64,000 nt of DNA from Corallococcus sp. NCRR (GTDB lineage: Bacteria; Myxococcota; Myxococcia; Myxococcales; Myxococcaceae): the NCBI RefSeq assembly GCF_026965535.1, contig NZ_CP114039.1, positions 124,001 through 188,000 on the forward strand. Reading direction: 5' to 3'. A model generated the notes under the pieces. The model was not told where the DNA came from. It saw only the letters and a program-made list of their open reading frames with translations, and did no database searches. The translations under genes and the position numbers were made by a program. Positions 7,975 through 19,526 of the stretch are shown in pieces. Every line of letters starts with the position of its first letter. Position 1 is the stretch's first letter.

Positions 7975-9276
7975 TCAGCCGTGGGAGTGGGCCTCCGGTG
8001 ACAGCGGCGCGGCCAGCCCCTGCGCCGGGGGGACCGCCAGGGCCCGGGCCTGCTCACGCGAGCGCACCCGCCCCTCCACCACCCGCAACATGACGGGGAC
8101 CCCCACCGCCAGCCCGATGGACACCCAGGCGATGGTGTCCATGCCGCCGAGCGTCCCGTCCGGCAGGTCCACCAGCAGGCGCGACGACAGGAAGGCCCCC
8201 AGCGCGGAGGCCATGTGCTGGGTGGCGGACTGCAACGACATGAAGCGGGCGCGCACCGGGTTGTCCGGCACGCGCGAGGTGAGCGTGTTGTACGCCACGT
8301 TGCGCACGCCCATGGCCAGCATGAAGGCCATGAACAGCACGGGGATGGGCAGCCACGCCGGGTAGTGGATGAAGCCCACGTACGTGGTGAGGGCCGCCAG
8401 CACCACGCCCACCGTGCCCACGCGGAAGGAGCCGAAGCGGTCCACCAGCGGCCCCGTCATCCGCAGCGTGAAGAAGCTCACCACGCCGCCCGCGGCGTAG
8501 ATGATCCACAGGCTCCCGCGCGGGTAGCCCAGGTTCTGCTGGAGGTAGGCGGAGATGTTGGGGATGACGATGAAGCCGCTCATCATCACCAGCGCCGTCA
8601 TCAGGTAGGACAGCTGGACGTCGGTGTTGCCCAGAAGCTCCGCCACGCCCGGGGCCCGGGAGGCGCTGCCGCCGGGCTTGAGGTGCCCGCGCACGGGCGG
8701 CAGGAGCCACAGCGCGGCCAGCACCAGCACCAGCCCCAGCGCCGCCACCACGAAGAAGGGCGTGCGCCAGGTGCCCAGCTCCGCGACCTTCAGCGCCAGG
8801 GGCACGCCCAGCACGGAGGCCACGGAGAAGGACGCCATCACCGCGCCCAGCGCCCGGCCCCGGCGCTCCACCGGGATGAGGTCCGCGATGATGGACAGGG
8901 ACAGCGCCGTCGCCGGCCCGCCGAAGAGCCCCGCGCACACCCGCGCCAGCAGCAGCGTGGACAGCCCCACCGCCAGGCCCCCCGCCGCGGTGGCCGCGAC
9001 GAGCCCCAGCATGCACACGGCCAGCGCCTTGCGCCGGTCGAAGCGGTCCAGGAAGTAGCCGCCCAAAAGCCCCGCCACGCTCGCGGCGGCGGTGTAGCTG
9101 CCGCCAATGGTCCCGATGTGCGAGGACTCGATGCCCAGCCCCTTCGCGAAGTCCGGGCCCAGCGGCATCACCATCACGAAGTCGAGGATGTTGACGAACT
9201 GCACCGCCCCGATGAGCAGCACCACGGCGCGCTCGGACACGGGACGGGAGGTGGCGGACTCGGACGACTCGGGCAT
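7975..9276 (-). CDS. Major facilitator superfamily transporter
   Basis: The protein has 433 residues and about 12 hydrophobic segments, starting at the ATG at 9276 with GAAGG upstream. The loop 2-3 motif GGYFLDRFDRRKA is the MFS motif A. A matching but weaker motif, TGPLVDRFGSFRVG, occurs in the second half. The N-terminal 20 residues are a Ser/Glu-rich cytoplasmic lead. This is the drug/metabolite proton antiporter (DHA1-like) type, and substrate cannot be read from sequence. The next minus-strand gene (the chemoreceptor) ends 31 bases before it begins; a functional link is not evident. Confidence 0.85.
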   Translation of the reverse strand: MPESSESATSRPVSERAVVLLIGAVQFVNILDFVMVMPLGPDFAKGLGIESSHIGTIGGSYTAAASVAGLLGGYFLDRFDRRKALAVCMLGLVAATAAGGLAVGLSTLLLARVCAGLFGGPATALSLSIIADLIPVERRGRALGAVMASFSVASVLGVPLALKVAELGTWRTPFFVVAALGLVLVLAALWLLPPVRGHLKPGGSASRAPGVAELLGNTDVQLSYLMTALVMMSGFIVIPNISAYLQQNLGYPRGSLWIIYAAGGVVSFFTLRMTGPLVDRFGSFRVGTVGVVLAALTTYVGFIHYPAWLPIPVLFMAFMLAMGVRNVAYNTLTSRVPDNPVRARFMSLQSATQHMASALGAFLSSRLLVDLPDGTLGGMDTIAWVSIGLAVGVPVMLRVVEGRVRSREQARALAVPPAQGLAAPLSPEAHSHG

Positions 9277-9307
9277 GGAGGCCTTCGAAAGGGGAACGGC
9301 CAGCGCG

Positions 9308-11407
9308 TCAGACGCGGAAGCGGCGCACCTCGGCGCGCAGGATCTCCGCCTGGCGCGTGAGGTTGTCGATGGCCTCTTCCAACTGGCGCACCGAGCGCGT
9401 CTGGTGCTCGGACACGCCCTTGATGGTCTCCACGGCCTTGAGCACCTGCTCGCTGCCCTTGGTCTGCTCCTTCTGGGCGCGGTTCAGGTGGGTGACCATC
9501 TCGTTGATGCTTTCGATGGAGCGGGTGATCTGCTTGCTGCCGTGCGCCTGCTCCTGGCTGGAGCGCTGCACGTGCTGGGTGAGCGTCTTCATCCGCTCCG
9601 CGCTCTTCATGATCTGCTCGCCGCCCCGGGCCTGCTCGTTGGAGGCCTGGCTAATCATCGACACGGTGGCGGAGATGCGGTGGATGGCGGCCGTGACCTG
9701 CTTGCTGCCGCGCGCCTGCTCCACGGTGGCGCGGGCAATGGCCTTCACCATCTGCGTGGACTTCTGGGTGCTGTCGTTGATCTTCCTGAGGGCGCCCTCC
9801 GCCTCGCGGCCCAGTTGCACGCCCTCCTCCACGCTCTTGACGCCCTGGTTCATCACCACCACGGCGTTGCGGCTCTCCTCCTGCACGCCGCGGATGAGCT
9901 CGGCGATCTCCTTGGTGGACGCGCCGGTGCGCTCGGCCAGGTCCTTGATCTCCTCCGCGACCACCGCGAAGCCCTTGCCGTGCTCACCCGCCTGCGCGGC
10001 GATGATGGCGGCGTTGAGGGCCAGGAGGTTCGTCTGCTCCGCCACGTCGTCGATGACGTTGAGGATGTTGCCAATCTCGCTGATGCGCCGGCCCAGGCTG
10101 TCGATGACGCCCGCGGCGGTGCGGCTGGTGTCCTTGATGCGGTCGATGCCGGAGAGCGTCTTGCGCAGGGCCTCCACGCCCGTCTGCGCGTCCTCGAAGA
10201 CCTGCTCGGACAGGCGGGCCGTCTCGTTGGCGTTGGCGTCGACCTGACCGATGGCGGCGTCCATCTGGCTGATGGCGGAGGAGGTGTCCTCCGTGGACGC
10301 GGAGAGGTCCTCGATGTTCTTGGCGACCTCCTTGATGGAGTACGTCATCTGCTCGATGGCGCTGGTGGTCTCCTCCACGCTGGCGGCCATGGCCTGGACG
10401 TTCTCCGCCACCTCGTCGTTGGTGGCGGCCATCTCCATGATGGAGGAGCTGCTCTCCTCCGCGCTCTGGTAGAGGACCTCCACGTTCTCCGCGATGCCGC
10501 GCAAGGAGGCCATCATCTCCACCATGGAGGAGGACGTCTCCTCCACGCGCGACTGCACGGTGCCCGCGCCGGAGGACACGGTGGTGCCGGTGCGGTGGAT
10601 CTGCTCGATGACGCCGGCCACCACGTCGGACACGCCGCGCACGCGGCCCAGCGTGTCGCGCCAGGACTGGGCCATGCGGTTGAGCGCCTCCGCCAGTTGG
10701 CCCAGCTCGTCCTTGCTGTTGCGCACCTCCGCGCGGCCGGTGAGGTCGGCCTCCGCCAGCTTGCGCGCCATGGACATCATCGCGTCCAGCGGGTGGAGGA
10801 TGAACGCGCGCGAGATGAGGAACGCCACCAGGAGGAAGAGCACCAGGCCCACGAGGAAGGCCAGCAGCACCGTGTGGCGCAGGGCCGTGAGCACTCCCTC
10901 CAGCCGGGCCGCGTCCACCACCACGACGACCTCGCCGGGCACCCCGCCCGCGAGCGTCACCGGCCGGGTCACCGCCCAGTTGCCGCCTTCGAAGTCCATC
11001 TGATCCAACGGCGGGAGCGGGCGCTGCTGGAGGCGCTTCTCCAGGTCCTGGGTGAACCAGGAGGGCGCGGTCGCCGGGGAGGTGGCGCGGGGCACGCCCT
11101 GGGCGTCGAGCACCGCCACGACGCTGAAGTCGTCGTCGCGCAGGCGCTCTCCCAGGTTGGGGACGGGCTGGGTGTCCGCCTGCTTTTCGACCAGCGCGAC
11201 CACCTCCTCGGCCTTGTTCTGGGCGTGCAGGACCATGCGCTCCCTCAGGTGGTTGCCCACCTGGCGGGGAACGACGAAGTAGAGCGTCCCGAGGATGACG
11301 GCCAGCGCGAGGCCGAACGAACCCAGGAGGATGCCCCGGAGACCGGGTTTCTTGAGGCGACGTTGCAAGGCCCGCGCACTGTAGGGAGGGTGGCCTGCCC
11401 AGGGCAA
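9308..11407 (-). CDS. Methyl-accepting chemotaxis protein (transmembrane chemoreceptor)
   Basis: It has about 699 residues if it starts at the TTG at 11407, which has a purine-rich GGCGGGGAAG upstream; a TTG at 11368 is an alternative. A membrane span ([21 protein letters not shown]) precedes a periplasmic sensor of about 150 residues. A second span ([18 protein letters not shown]), a HAMP region ([14 protein letters not shown]) and a long coiled-coil signalling domain follow. The receptor tip reads [39 protein letters not shown]. Its NAAIIAAQ varies from the usual NAAIEAAR. No CheA, CheW, CheR or CheB gene is nearby, so it is an orphan receptor. The ligand is unknown. Confidence 0.93.
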   Translation of the reverse strand: MPWAGHPPYSARALQRRLKKPGLRGILLGSFGLALAVILGTLYFVVPRQVGNHLRERMVLHAQNKAEEVVALVEKQADTQPVPNLGERLRDDDFSVVAVLDAQGVPRATSPATAPSWFTQDLEKRLQQRPLPPLDQMDFEGGNWAVTRPVTLAGGVPGEVVVVVDAARLEGVLTALRHTVLLAFLVGLVLFLLVAFLISRAFILHPLDAMMSMARKLAEADLTGRAEVRNSKDELGQLAEALNRMAQSWRDTLGRVRGVSDVVAGVIEQIHRTGTTVSSGAGTVQSRVEETSSSMVEMMASLRGIAENVEVLYQSAEESSSSIMEMAATNDEVAENVQAMAASVEETTSAIEQMTYSIKEVAKNIEDLSASTEDTSSAISQMDAAIGQVDANANETARLSEQVFEDAQTGVEALRKTLSGIDRIKDTSRTAAGVIDSLGRRISEIGNILNVIDDVAEQTNLLALNAAIIAAQAGEHGKGFAVVAEEIKDLAERTGASTKEIAELIRGVQEESRNAVVVMNQGVKSVEEGVQLGREAEGALRKINDSTQKSTQMVKAIARATVEQARGSKQVTAAIHRISATVSMISQASNEQARGGEQIMKSAERMKTLTQHVQRSSQEQAHGSKQITRSIESINEMVTHLNRAQKEQTKGSEQVLKAVETIKGVSEHQTRSVRQLEEAIDNLTRQAEILRAEVRRFRV

Positions 11408-11477
11408 GGAACGGACTTCCCCGCCTGCCAGGGACGGACGCTGGGTTCCCGGGAGCAGGATGCGTAAGGTCCAGGGG

Positions 11478-12506
11478 ATGACCGCGACGCTGCTGCTCAC
11501 CGACCCGCTCTTCCTCCAGCACGACGCCGGCGAGGGCCACCCCGAGTCGCCCGCCCGCTTGCGGCGCATCCTCCAGATGCTGGCGCGAAACCCCATCGCG
11601 GGCACGGTGATGACGCATCCGCGCTCCGCCACGGACGCGGAGCTGCTGGCGGTGCACACCCCGGCGCACCTGGACGCGATGGAGAAGCTGGGCGGCCGCT
11701 TCGAGCGCATCGACGAGGACACGGCGGTGTCGCCGGACAGCATCGACGCGGCGCGGGTCGCGGCGGGCGCGGCGGTGCAGGCCGTGGAGCAGGTGATGGC
11801 GGGGCACGTGAGGAACGCGTTCGCGCTGGTGCGTCCGCCCGGCCACCACGCGGAGCCGGACCGGGCGATGGGCTTCTGCCTCTACAACAACGTCGCCATC
11901 GCGGCGGAGGCGGGACGGCGGCTGGGCGCCGAGCGCGTGCTGGTGCTGGACTGGGACGTGCACCACGGCAACGGCACGCAGGCGGCCTTCTGGGGGCGCA
12001 GGGACGTGCTCTACCAGTCGGTGCACCAGTTCCCCTACTACCCGGGCAGCGGCGCCGCGCCGGAGGTGGGGCGTGGCGAGGGCCAGGGCTACACGGTCAA
12101 CTGCGGGCTGCCGGGCGGCAACACGGACGCGGACTACGGGATGATCTTCGAGGAGCTGCTGCTCCCCGTGGCGCAGGCGTACCGGCCGGACCTGGTGCTG
12201 GTGTCCGCGGGGTTCGACCCGCACCGCGCGGATCCGATTGGCGGCATGGACCTCACCGAGCGCGGCTTCGCGGCGATGTGCACCGCCGTGCGCAAGCTGG
12301 CGGAGGAGGTCTCCGGAGGGAAGCTGGCGCTGGTGCTGGAGGGTGGCTATTCGCTGGAGGGGCTGTCGAACTCCGTGCACGCCTGCATCGAAGTGCTGGC
12401 GGGGCGCGATGACAGCTTCGCGCCCGGCACCATCAACGCGGATGCACGGGCCGCGCTGGCGGCGAGCCGTGAAGCGCTCAAGCCGTTCTGGGCCAGCGTG
12501 CGCTGA
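11478..12506 (+). CDS. Histone-deacetylase superfamily protein (class II-like/acetylpolyamine amidohydrolase-like)
   Basis: The protein has 342 residues from the ATG at 11478 (TAAGG upstream). An ATG at 11460 adds six residues. It starts like family members with [21 protein letters not shown]. The catalytic His pair is in [10 protein letters not shown] (H123-H124). The zinc ligands lie in [10 protein letters not shown] (D158, H162) and [11 protein letters not shown]. The catalytic Tyr is in LEGGYSLEG. Bacterial homologues remove acyl groups from protein lysines or polyamines; which applies here is open. It is divergent from the chemoreceptor, and its 3' end overlaps the convergent monooxygenase by 29 bases. 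Confidence 0.9.
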   Translation: MTATLLLTDPLFLQHDAGEGHPESPARLRRILQMLARNPIAGTVMTHPRSATDAELLAVHTPAHLDAMEKLGGRFERIDEDTAVSPDSIDAARVAAGAAVQAVEQVMAGHVRNAFALVRPPGHHAEPDRAMGFCLYNNVAIAAEAGRRLGAERVLVLDWDVHHGNGTQAAFWGRRDVLYQSVHQFPYYPGSGAAPEVGRGEGQGYTVNCGLPGGNTDADYGMIFEELLLPVAQAYRPDLVLVSAGFDPHRADPIGGMDLTERGFAAMCTAVRKLAEEVSGGKLALVLEGGYSLEGLSNSVHACIEVLAGRDDSFAPGTINADARAALAASREALKPFWASVR

Positions 12507-14004
12507 AGCGACCGCTCAGGACCGTCTCCAGCTCGGCCTTGAGCACCTGCTCCGCGTCCTGGACGGGCCCACTCCACCGTGCGGCCACCATGCCGTCCGG
12601 GCGCACGAGGCAGGCGCCTTCATCCCCTACCCCATACGCCTGCTGCCAGCCGTGGGCCTCGTGAACGCGCAGGGGCATGCGCTCCGTGAGGCTCTGGCCC
12701 GCACGGCCCCACGCCTCACCTCCCGCGAGCAGGACGAAGCCGTTGCCGAAGAGGTCCAGCGTCGACTTGCTGCCCTCCAGCCACACGTGCGGAGCGCGCG
12801 TGCCGGGTTCGCCCGTGGGGACGAACGTCTTCGGCAGCGGCGGCCCTTCTCCGTAGCGGTAGCCCAGGGTGATGGCGTCTTCGTCGACGAACTCCGCGTC
12901 CGCTGGAAGCGGCTGCTTCGCCATCCGCAGCGCGAGCAGCCCGGCCTGGTTCGCGGTGGCGGCGGCCACGGGCCTCCGCTCGGCGTCGTAGGTCTCCAGC
13001 AGCGCGGGGCCCGCGTGGCCGTTCAACACCGCGGCCAGCTTCCACGCCAGGTTCGCCGCGTCGTGGATGCCGGTGTTGGCGCCAAAGCCTCCCGTGGGCG
13101 GCATCTGGTGCGCCGCGTCTCCAGCCAGGAAGACACGGCCTGAACCGAAACGCTCCGCGACGCGCTCCGCGGCCTCCCACACGAAGGTCCCGTGCAACGT
13201 GGGCTTCAAGTCCGCGATGCCGGTGACGGTGCGCAGGCGCTCCGTCCACCGGGCCTCCGTGAAGTCCTCGGCCTTCTCCCGGGACACGTCGATGCGCGTC
13301 GCGTGGATCCACCGGTCCTTCACGTCCGTGGCCGCGATGACGCCACCCACCTCCGGATGCGTGATCACCGCGAAGGCCAGCGGCACCTCTCGCTGCACGG
13401 CGGAGAGGTCCGCGTCGAAGAGTGTGGAGATATTGTGGCCAAAGGAGCCCCGGCCGCGCGGCGCGATGCCCAGCGCCTCACGCACCGGACTGCGCACGCC
13501 ATCCGCGCCAATGAGATACGCCGCCTCCACGGTGGATACTTCGCCCGTCTCGCGGTCGAGCACCGTGGCCCTTACGCCCTGCGCATCCTGCGTGAAGCCC
13601 GTCAACTCCTGCCGGAAGCGCACCTCTACGCCCTGGCTCCGCGCGGCATCCAGGAGGATGGGCTCCAGCCGGTCCTGTCCCAGGAAGACGTACGGGCACG
13701 GGCTGACCTCCGACCGCTGCGTGGACACCGTCCGCGTCTTCCACGAGTGCACCGGCCCCGCGAGCGTGGCGGCCACCAACTCCCCCACGACCGTGCCCGC
13801 GGGAACCGACCCGGCCCGCTCCACCTGCTCCCGCGCGCACGTGGACCGCAACAACTCCACGGTGCGCGCATGGAAGCCCCGGGCGCGGGGATGGAGCGAG
13901 GTGCCCGCGTGCTTCTCGATGACCAGAGAGCGCACGCCCTGGTGGGCGAGGAACAGCGCCGTCGAGAGGCCCACGAGGCCCCCTCCGACGATGAGCACCT
14001 GCAT
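12478..14004 (-). CDS. FAD-dependent monooxygenase (PheA/TfdB, UbiH-like family)
   Basis: It has about 508 residues from the ATG at 14004; an ATG at 14025 is also possible, and neither has a clear ribosome site. All three class A flavin hydroxylase motifs are present: VLIVGGGLVGLS at the N-terminus (dinucleotide fold), GADGVRSPVREALG (DG motif) and RVFLAGDAAHQMPPTGGFG (GD motif). After residue 390 the thioredoxin-like C-terminal domain typical of phenol/tetracycline hydroxylases is present. It would hydroxylate an aromatic or polyketide-like substrate with NAD(P)H and O2. There is no pathway context, so the substrate is unknown. Confidence 0.88.
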   Translation of the reverse strand: MQVLIVGGGLVGLSTALFLAHQGVRSLVIEKHAGTSLHPRARGFHARTVELLRSTCAREQVERAGSVPAGTVVGELVAATLAGPVHSWKTRTVSTQRSEVSPCPYVFLGQDRLEPILLDAARSQGVEVRFRQELTGFTQDAQGVRATVLDRETGEVSTVEAAYLIGADGVRSPVREALGIAPRGRGSFGHNISTLFDADLSAVQREVPLAFAVITHPEVGGVIAATDVKDRWIHATRIDVSREKAEDFTEARWTERLRTVTGIADLKPTLHGTFVWEAAERVAERFGSGRVFLAGDAAHQMPPTGGFGANTGIHDAANLAWKLAAVLNGHAGPALLETYDAERRPVAAATANQAGLLALRMAKQPLPADAEFVDEDAITLGYRYGEGPPLPKTFVPTGEPGTRAPHVWLEGSKSTLDLFGNGFVLLAGGEAWGRAGQSLTERMPLRVHEAHGWQQAYGVGDEGACLVRPDGMVAARWSGPVQDAEQVLKAELETVLSGRFSARWPRTA

Positions 14005-14069
14005 CTGCGAGGATCGGGCTTGCATGCCCGGACACATAGGACCGGGCCGAGCACCGTGTCCAGGCGTCT

Positions 14070-14693
14070 TCACCCGCCGGACTGGCGGCCTTCAATCGCG
14101 CACAGGAGCACCGCCGCGGCGATGCCCAGACGCCGATCCAACCGGCGCTGCGTGTCCACGGAGAAGTCCAGGTCGATCTTCTGGATGAACGGGTTGAAGT
14201 GCTGCCGGAAGCTGAACACCTGCTCGCTGCCCAGCGTGCCGGTGAAGGTCTGGGGAATCAGGTTGGTGAGGAAGCGCCGCACGAGCGCCAGCAGCATGCT
14301 GTCCTCCTCCACCTTGCCCACCTCCTGCCCGTCCGCGTCCAGGATGAGCCAGGTGTCGCGCAGGATGGAGCTCAGGGCCTTGCGGCGCAGCGCGCCCACG
14401 CGCTCTCCCGTCGCCGCGTCCGTGACGTCGTAGGTGGCGCCGAAGTCCAGGATGCTGCGGGCCTGGATGGTGATGAGCTCCTCCTGCATGTCCTCGCCGC
14501 TGTAGACGCGCAGGTCCTCCTTCAGCTTGAAGGCCTTCATCTTCGAGTAGAAGGCGACGTTGCCCGCCGCGTCGTAGATGTGGAACGCGCCGCCGAACAG
14601 CTTGAAGAACTTGCGGCGGAGCATGAAGCGGGTCTGGCCGAAGCGCCCGGAGGCAAGCTCACTCCGGGGACGGGTCTGGAGGGCGGTGGACAT
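14070..14693 (-). CDS. LURP-one-related/scramblase-like protein
   Basis: The protein has 207 residues, and the ATG at 14693 has a strong GGGAGGGAG site. The arrangement matches LURP-one/Tubby-like C-terminal-fold proteins: RFMLRRKFFKLFGGAFHIYD, then VAFYSKMKAFKLKEDLRVY, ILDFGATYDVTDAATGERVG, and WLILDADGQEVGKVEED. A short hydrophobic stretch near the C-terminus (LGIAAAVLLCAIE) fits the membrane-associated helix of scramblase-type members. There is no predicted signal peptide. The biochemical role in bacteria is unknown. The next gene upstream (GST) ends 46 bases away, so co-transcription is possible. Confidence 0.72.
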   Translation of the reverse strand: MSTALQTRPRSELASGRFGQTRFMLRRKFFKLFGGAFHIYDAAGNVAFYSKMKAFKLKEDLRVYSGEDMQEELITIQARSILDFGATYDVTDAATGERVGALRRKALSSILRDTWLILDADGQEVGKVEEDSMLLALVRRFLTNLIPQTFTGTLGSEQVFSFRQHFNPFIQKIDLDFSVDTQRRLDRRLGIAAAVLLCAIEGRQSGG

Positions 14694-14739
14694 GACTCCC
14701 TCCCTAGCGCGAAGCGGCGCGCGGAGCCAGGGGCCTGCT

Positions 14740-15393
14740 TCAGGCGCCGCGCCGCTCGTGCTGCTGGAAGGCCTCCAACTGCGCGGTCAGCGCGCGCTGG
14801 AACGCGGGCCGGGCCTCACAGCGTTCCTTGTAGGCCTTGAGCGTGGGGTGGGCGTCGAGCATGTCGGTGTGCCTGAGGATGCGCAGCACCGTGGTCATCA
14901 TCAGGTCGCCCGCGGTGAAGCGGTCCTCCAGGTACTCGCGGTCTCCCAGCCAGGTGGCCAGCTCGCCCAGGCGGTGGTCGAGCCGCGCCACCACGTCGGG
15001 CCGGTGGAGCTTCGCCCACTGGGCATCCGGCACGAACAGGTCGATCTCCGCGAGCTGCTGGACGTAGATCTCCAGCGAGTTCAGCGCCGCGAACACCCAC
15101 GTGAGCGCGCGCGCCCGGCCCGCCTCGTCCCTGGGGAAGAGCACCTCGCTCCGCGACGCGAGGTGGACCACGATGGCGCCGGATTCGAAGAGCGTCAGGC
15201 CGTCCTCCTGGAACACCGGCACCTGACCGAAGGGCTGCTGCGCGCGGTAGTCCGCGGACTTCTGCACCTGCGGGTCGATGAGCCGCGCCTCGTACGGCAG
15301 GCCCGCCTCCTCCAGCGCCCACCTCACCCGGAGGTCACGGACCACGCCCTGCGCGAACGGCGGCACCCACTTGAATGCACTGATGGTGATCAT
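14740..15393 (-). CDS. Glutathione S-transferase family protein
   Basis: The protein has 217 residues, a standard GST length. The N-terminal thioredoxin-like domain (about 1-80) shows VRWALEEAGLPYEARLID, the cis-proline site GQVPVF and the ESGAIVVHLA glutathione-binding block. The helical C-terminal domain (about 90-210) has the N-capping-like GDLMMTTVLR. It is probably a soluble cytoplasmic enzyme conjugating or reducing electrophiles with glutathione. A serine or tyrosine catalytic residue cannot be fixed with confidence. Confidence 0.9.
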   Translation of the reverse strand: MITISAFKWVPPFAQGVVRDLRVRWALEEAGLPYEARLIDPQVQKSADYRAQQPFGQVPVFQEDGLTLFESGAIVVHLASRSEVLFPRDEAGRARALTWVFAALNSLEIYVQQLAEIDLFVPDAQWAKLHRPDVVARLDHRLGELATWLGDREYLEDRFTAGDLMMTTVLRILRHTDMLDAHPTLKAYKERCEARPAFQRALTAQLEAFQQHERRGA

Positions 15394-15510
15394 GCCCGGC
15401 AGCCTCGCGCCGCTCCGTCAGGCATGACCAGCGTCATCCGTGGCGCATGTCGCCGGAGTGACGGGCTTGGAGCGTGGATGGCGACCCGCGGGGGGCGGAC
15501 GGGGCCGCGG

Positions 15511-16701
15511 TCAGAACGCCAGGTTGAGTTGGAGCGTCACCAGGTTGGACGAGCCCGGTTCGCGGGCCAACTGCACCGCTCCCTGCTGCGCGGGGTTTGG
15601 AGCATCCTGATGCGCGAACTGGTAGCGCAGCTTGAAGGCCAGGAAGGGCGCGTCCACGAACCACGCGAGCTGCCCCTCCACGATGTAGAGCGTGTCGTCG
15701 TCCAGATCGAGGCTCGCGTTCAGCCAGGACAGCCGCACCCCGGCGTCCAGCACCTTCTTGTAGAAGACCCAGTCCGCCTGCCCCCACGCCCCCACGCTGG
15801 TGTAGTTCGGCCCCGCGGGGTCTTCCGGCTGGGTGCGCTCCAGCCAGCCCTCCGCGTAGAAGGTGAAGCGCTGGGCCTGGAGCATGAAGTCCACGCCGCC
15901 GGTGGCGAACTTGCGCAGGCCCTCGTCGGTGACGTCGAACCCGCCCGTCTCCACGTTGAAGTTCTCGTCGCGCCGCTCCACCTTGCCGCCCGCGCCCTGC
16001 ACCGTGAAGGACACGCGGAAGGGCGAGCCCTTGTCATCCGACATGATGTACGGCAGTTCGCCGTAGCCCATGGGGCCCATGGGGCTCACCGTGAGCCGCA
16101 CGTTGGACACCCACCGGCCGGGGTCGGACGTGATGGAGCGCAGGGGCGAGCCGCCGAAGATGCCCGCGTAGTACTCCAGCGTCTTCGTGGTCCCCATCAA
16201 CGTCACGCCCTTGTCGCGGCCGGTCCAGAAGTAGTTCGCCACCGCGGCGAACTCCGGAAAGAGGATCTGCTGCGGCCCCAGGGACTCGTGCCGGCTGATG
16301 GGCGTGTAGAACTGCCCGGCCCTCACCCCCAGGGCCTTCCAGGGCTGCAGGTCCACGAACGAGTCCAGCAGGTACGGCGCCCCCGGCGACGCCAGCTCCA
16401 GCGACGTCCAGAAGGAGATCCACGGCCGGAACATGTTGCCGTAGAGGCGCGGACGCAGGAACGGGAACGCCGTGCGGGCCTTGGACTGGCCGTCGTCCCA
16501 CACGGGCTCCAGCTTGTAGCCGCTCTGGAGGCCCACCCCCAGTTTGTAGTTCCCGTCCTCCGACGTGACGGCGAAGCCCTTGTCCTTGGGGGGCGTCTCC
16601 ACCTTCGGAGGACCCCCGCCGTCCTTCGCCGGCGCCCCGGCCTCCGCGCCCAGCGCCGCGAGCACGCCCAGAATCCCCGCCCAGCCCCGCCCCTTGCGCA
16701 T
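15511..16701 (-). CDS. Outer-membrane porin, phosphate/polyphosphate-selective OprO/OprP-like
   Basis: The protein has 396 residues. It begins with a signal peptide (MRKGRGWAGILGVLAALGAEAGA) and ends in the terminal aromatic signature LNLAF expected for BAM-inserted barrels. Alternating hydrophobic strands run throughout. The middle contains VRAGQFYTPISRHESLGPQQ and YFWTGRDKGVTLMG, which resemble OprP/OprO family signature stretches. It should be a diffusion porin in the outer membrane, and anion preference is inferred from the family. No pst or pho genes are nearby. Confidence 0.75.
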   Translation of the reverse strand: MRKGRGWAGILGVLAALGAEAGAPAKDGGGPPKVETPPKDKGFAVTSEDGNYKLGVGLQSGYKLEPVWDDGQSKARTAFPFLRPRLYGNMFRPWISFWTSLELASPGAPYLLDSFVDLQPWKALGVRAGQFYTPISRHESLGPQQILFPEFAAVANYFWTGRDKGVTLMGTTKTLEYYAGIFGGSPLRSITSDPGRWVSNVRLTVSPMGPMGYGELPYIMSDDKGSPFRVSFTVQGAGGKVERRDENFNVETGGFDVTDEGLRKFATGGVDFMLQAQRFTFYAEGWLERTQPEDPAGPNYTSVGAWGQADWVFYKKVLDAGVRLSWLNASLDLDDDTLYIVEGQLAWFVDAPFLAFKLRYQFAHQDAPNPAQQGAVQLAREPGSSNLVTLQLNLAF

Positions 16702-16789
16702 GCCCAGGCCCCCGGCCCCCTCTCACGGGGACCGGAGCATGGTGGGAGGCGAGGGCCCGGATGACATCACCGCCCGCGGTGCCTTGCGC

Positions 16790-17926
16790 CTATCGCTGGC
16801 CGGACACGCCCCCACCTGAACGGGCCGCCTGCTTGGGGCCGCCCGAGAAGACATCCCCGCCCAGCTCCGTGACGATGGCCTCCACCGCCTTCTGGCCGCG
16901 CACGCTGTTGCCCGCCTTGTCCAGCGGCGGGGAGAACGTCGCCACCGCGAAGCGGCCGGGCACCACCGCCACGATGCCGCCGCCCACGCCGCTCTTGGCC
17001 GGCAGGCCCGCGGTGAAGGACCAGTCCCCGGAGTTCTCATAGAGGCCCGTGGTGAGCATCAGCGACAGCACCTTCTGCGCGTTGTCGGCGTCCACCACGC
17101 GCTTGCCGGTGACGGGGTTGGTGCCGCTGTTGGCCAGCGTGGCCCCCATGATGGCCAGGTCCTTCGCGGTGACGTTCACCGAGCACTGGCGCGTGTAGAG
17201 GTCCAGCGCCTCCATCGGGTCGCCGGGCAGCGCGTCGTAGGACTTGAGCAGCCAGGAGATGGCGCGGTTGCGCGTATTGGTGGCGGACTCGGAGCGGTAG
17301 ACGTCCTCGTTCACGCTGAGCTGCCGCCCGGCGAAGTCTTCGAACGTGCCCTGGATGCGGGACCACCGCTCGTCCGCGTCCTTCGCCGGCACCATGCTCA
17401 CCGCGGTGATGGCGCCCGCGTTCACCAGCGGGTTGCCCGCGGGCGGCCGTTTCGCCTCCTCGTTCTGCTCGATGGCGGTGATGGAGTTGAAGGGCTCGCC
17501 GGTGGCGTTGGCGCCGATCTTCTTCTCCACCTGATCCGCCCCCACGTCCTCGAGGATGCGCGCCAGCGTGAAGGGCTTGGACACGGACTCGATGGCGAAG
17601 GGATGCTCCGAGTCACCCACCGAGTAGACACGCCCGTCCACGGTCACCAGCACGATGCCGAAGAGGTTCGGGTCCACCTTCGCCAGCGACGGGATGTAAT
17701 CCGCGTTCTTGCCGGCCTTCACCCCCTTGAAGCGCGCGTGTGCCCGCTGCAGCGCGTCCTTCGCCTCCGTCGCGGACACCGCCGCGGTGTCGGGCGTGCG
17801 CTGCGTCCGCTGCGCGGTGGCGGGCGCCTGCGCGGCCAGCCCCACCCCTGGCGCCCCCCAGAGCCCCACCGCGCAGACGAGCCCCACGGCCGCCCGCCCC
17901 TTCCTGCTCCAGATTCCCTTCGCCAT
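16790..17926 (-). CDS. glsA: Exported glutaminase A
   Basis: The protein has 378 residues. The ATG at 17926 follows GGGAGGA. Usual glutaminases of this class have about 310 residues; the excess is an N-terminal signal peptide ([21 protein letters not shown], cleaved near residue 32) plus a short linker. The serine-hydrolase-like S-x-x-K pair is S114-K117 in [16 protein letters not shown] and [15 protein letters not shown] are family hallmarks. It converts glutamine to glutamate plus ammonia, here apparently in the periplasm. It is divergent from glutamate decarboxylase, an arrangement that fits glutamine-dependent acid resistance. The missing cytoplasmic location is unusual for that role. Confidence 0.92.
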   Translation of the reverse strand: MAKGIWSRKGRAAVGLVCAVGLWGAPGVGLAAQAPATAQRTQRTPDTAAVSATEAKDALQRAHARFKGVKAGKNADYIPSLAKVDPNLFGIVLVTVDGRVYSVGDSEHPFAIESVSKPFTLARILEDVGADQVEKKIGANATGEPFNSITAIEQNEEAKRPPAGNPLVNAGAITAVSMVPAKDADERWSRIQGTFEDFAGRQLSVNEDVYRSESATNTRNRAISWLLKSYDALPGDPMEALDLYTRQCSVNVTAKDLAIMGATLANSGTNPVTGKRVVDADNAQKVLSLMLTTGLYENSGDWSFTAGLPAKSGVGGGIVAVVPGRFAVATFSPPLDKAGNSVRGQKAVEAIVTELGGDVFSGGPKQAARSGGGVSGQR

Positions 17927-18106
17927 GGACCGTCCTCCCTCGTGTGTGGGTTCACCCTGGAGACGCAGGCCCCTGTCGCACAAGGCACGCCCGGCGGGTG
18001 CAATGGGAGGCCGTGCCGCTGGCCGTCCCTCCCTGAAGGTCGACGCCCTTCGCGCGCGCGCACCCCATTTCCAGTGGGGAAGCCCACCCACCACCAAGGA
18101 GCGCGC
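17927..18106. promoter_or_regulatory. Divergent control region between glutaminase and glutamate decarboxylase
   Basis: These 180 bases separate two divergent, metabolically linked genes, so they should hold both promoters and perhaps a shared acid-response operator. A short dyad CCCCA-N7-TGGGG (18063-18079) lies just upstream of the decarboxylase ribosome site AAGGAG and could form a leader hairpin. I could not recognise a defined promoter class. Confidence 0.45.
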
Positions 18107-19498
<1,392 letters not shown>

Positions 19499-19526
19499 GC
19501 CCCACGACGAAGAGGGAGCGTTCCCC

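Noticed and set aside
5020-8001. 993-residue plus-strand open frame
   Set aside because: It is antisense to the tat cluster and made of His/Arg/Gln/Ala-rich low-complexity sequence, the signature of third-position GC bias, with no domain.
9107-11467. 786-residue plus-strand open frame
   Set aside because: It is antisense to the chemoreceptor, a repetitive His/Leu/Gly shadow of coiled-coil codons.
17995-18020. GGCACG...TGC considered as a sigma-54 promoter before glutamate decarboxylase
   Set aside because: The GG to GC spacing is wrong for a -24/-12 element and no activator gene is adjacent.
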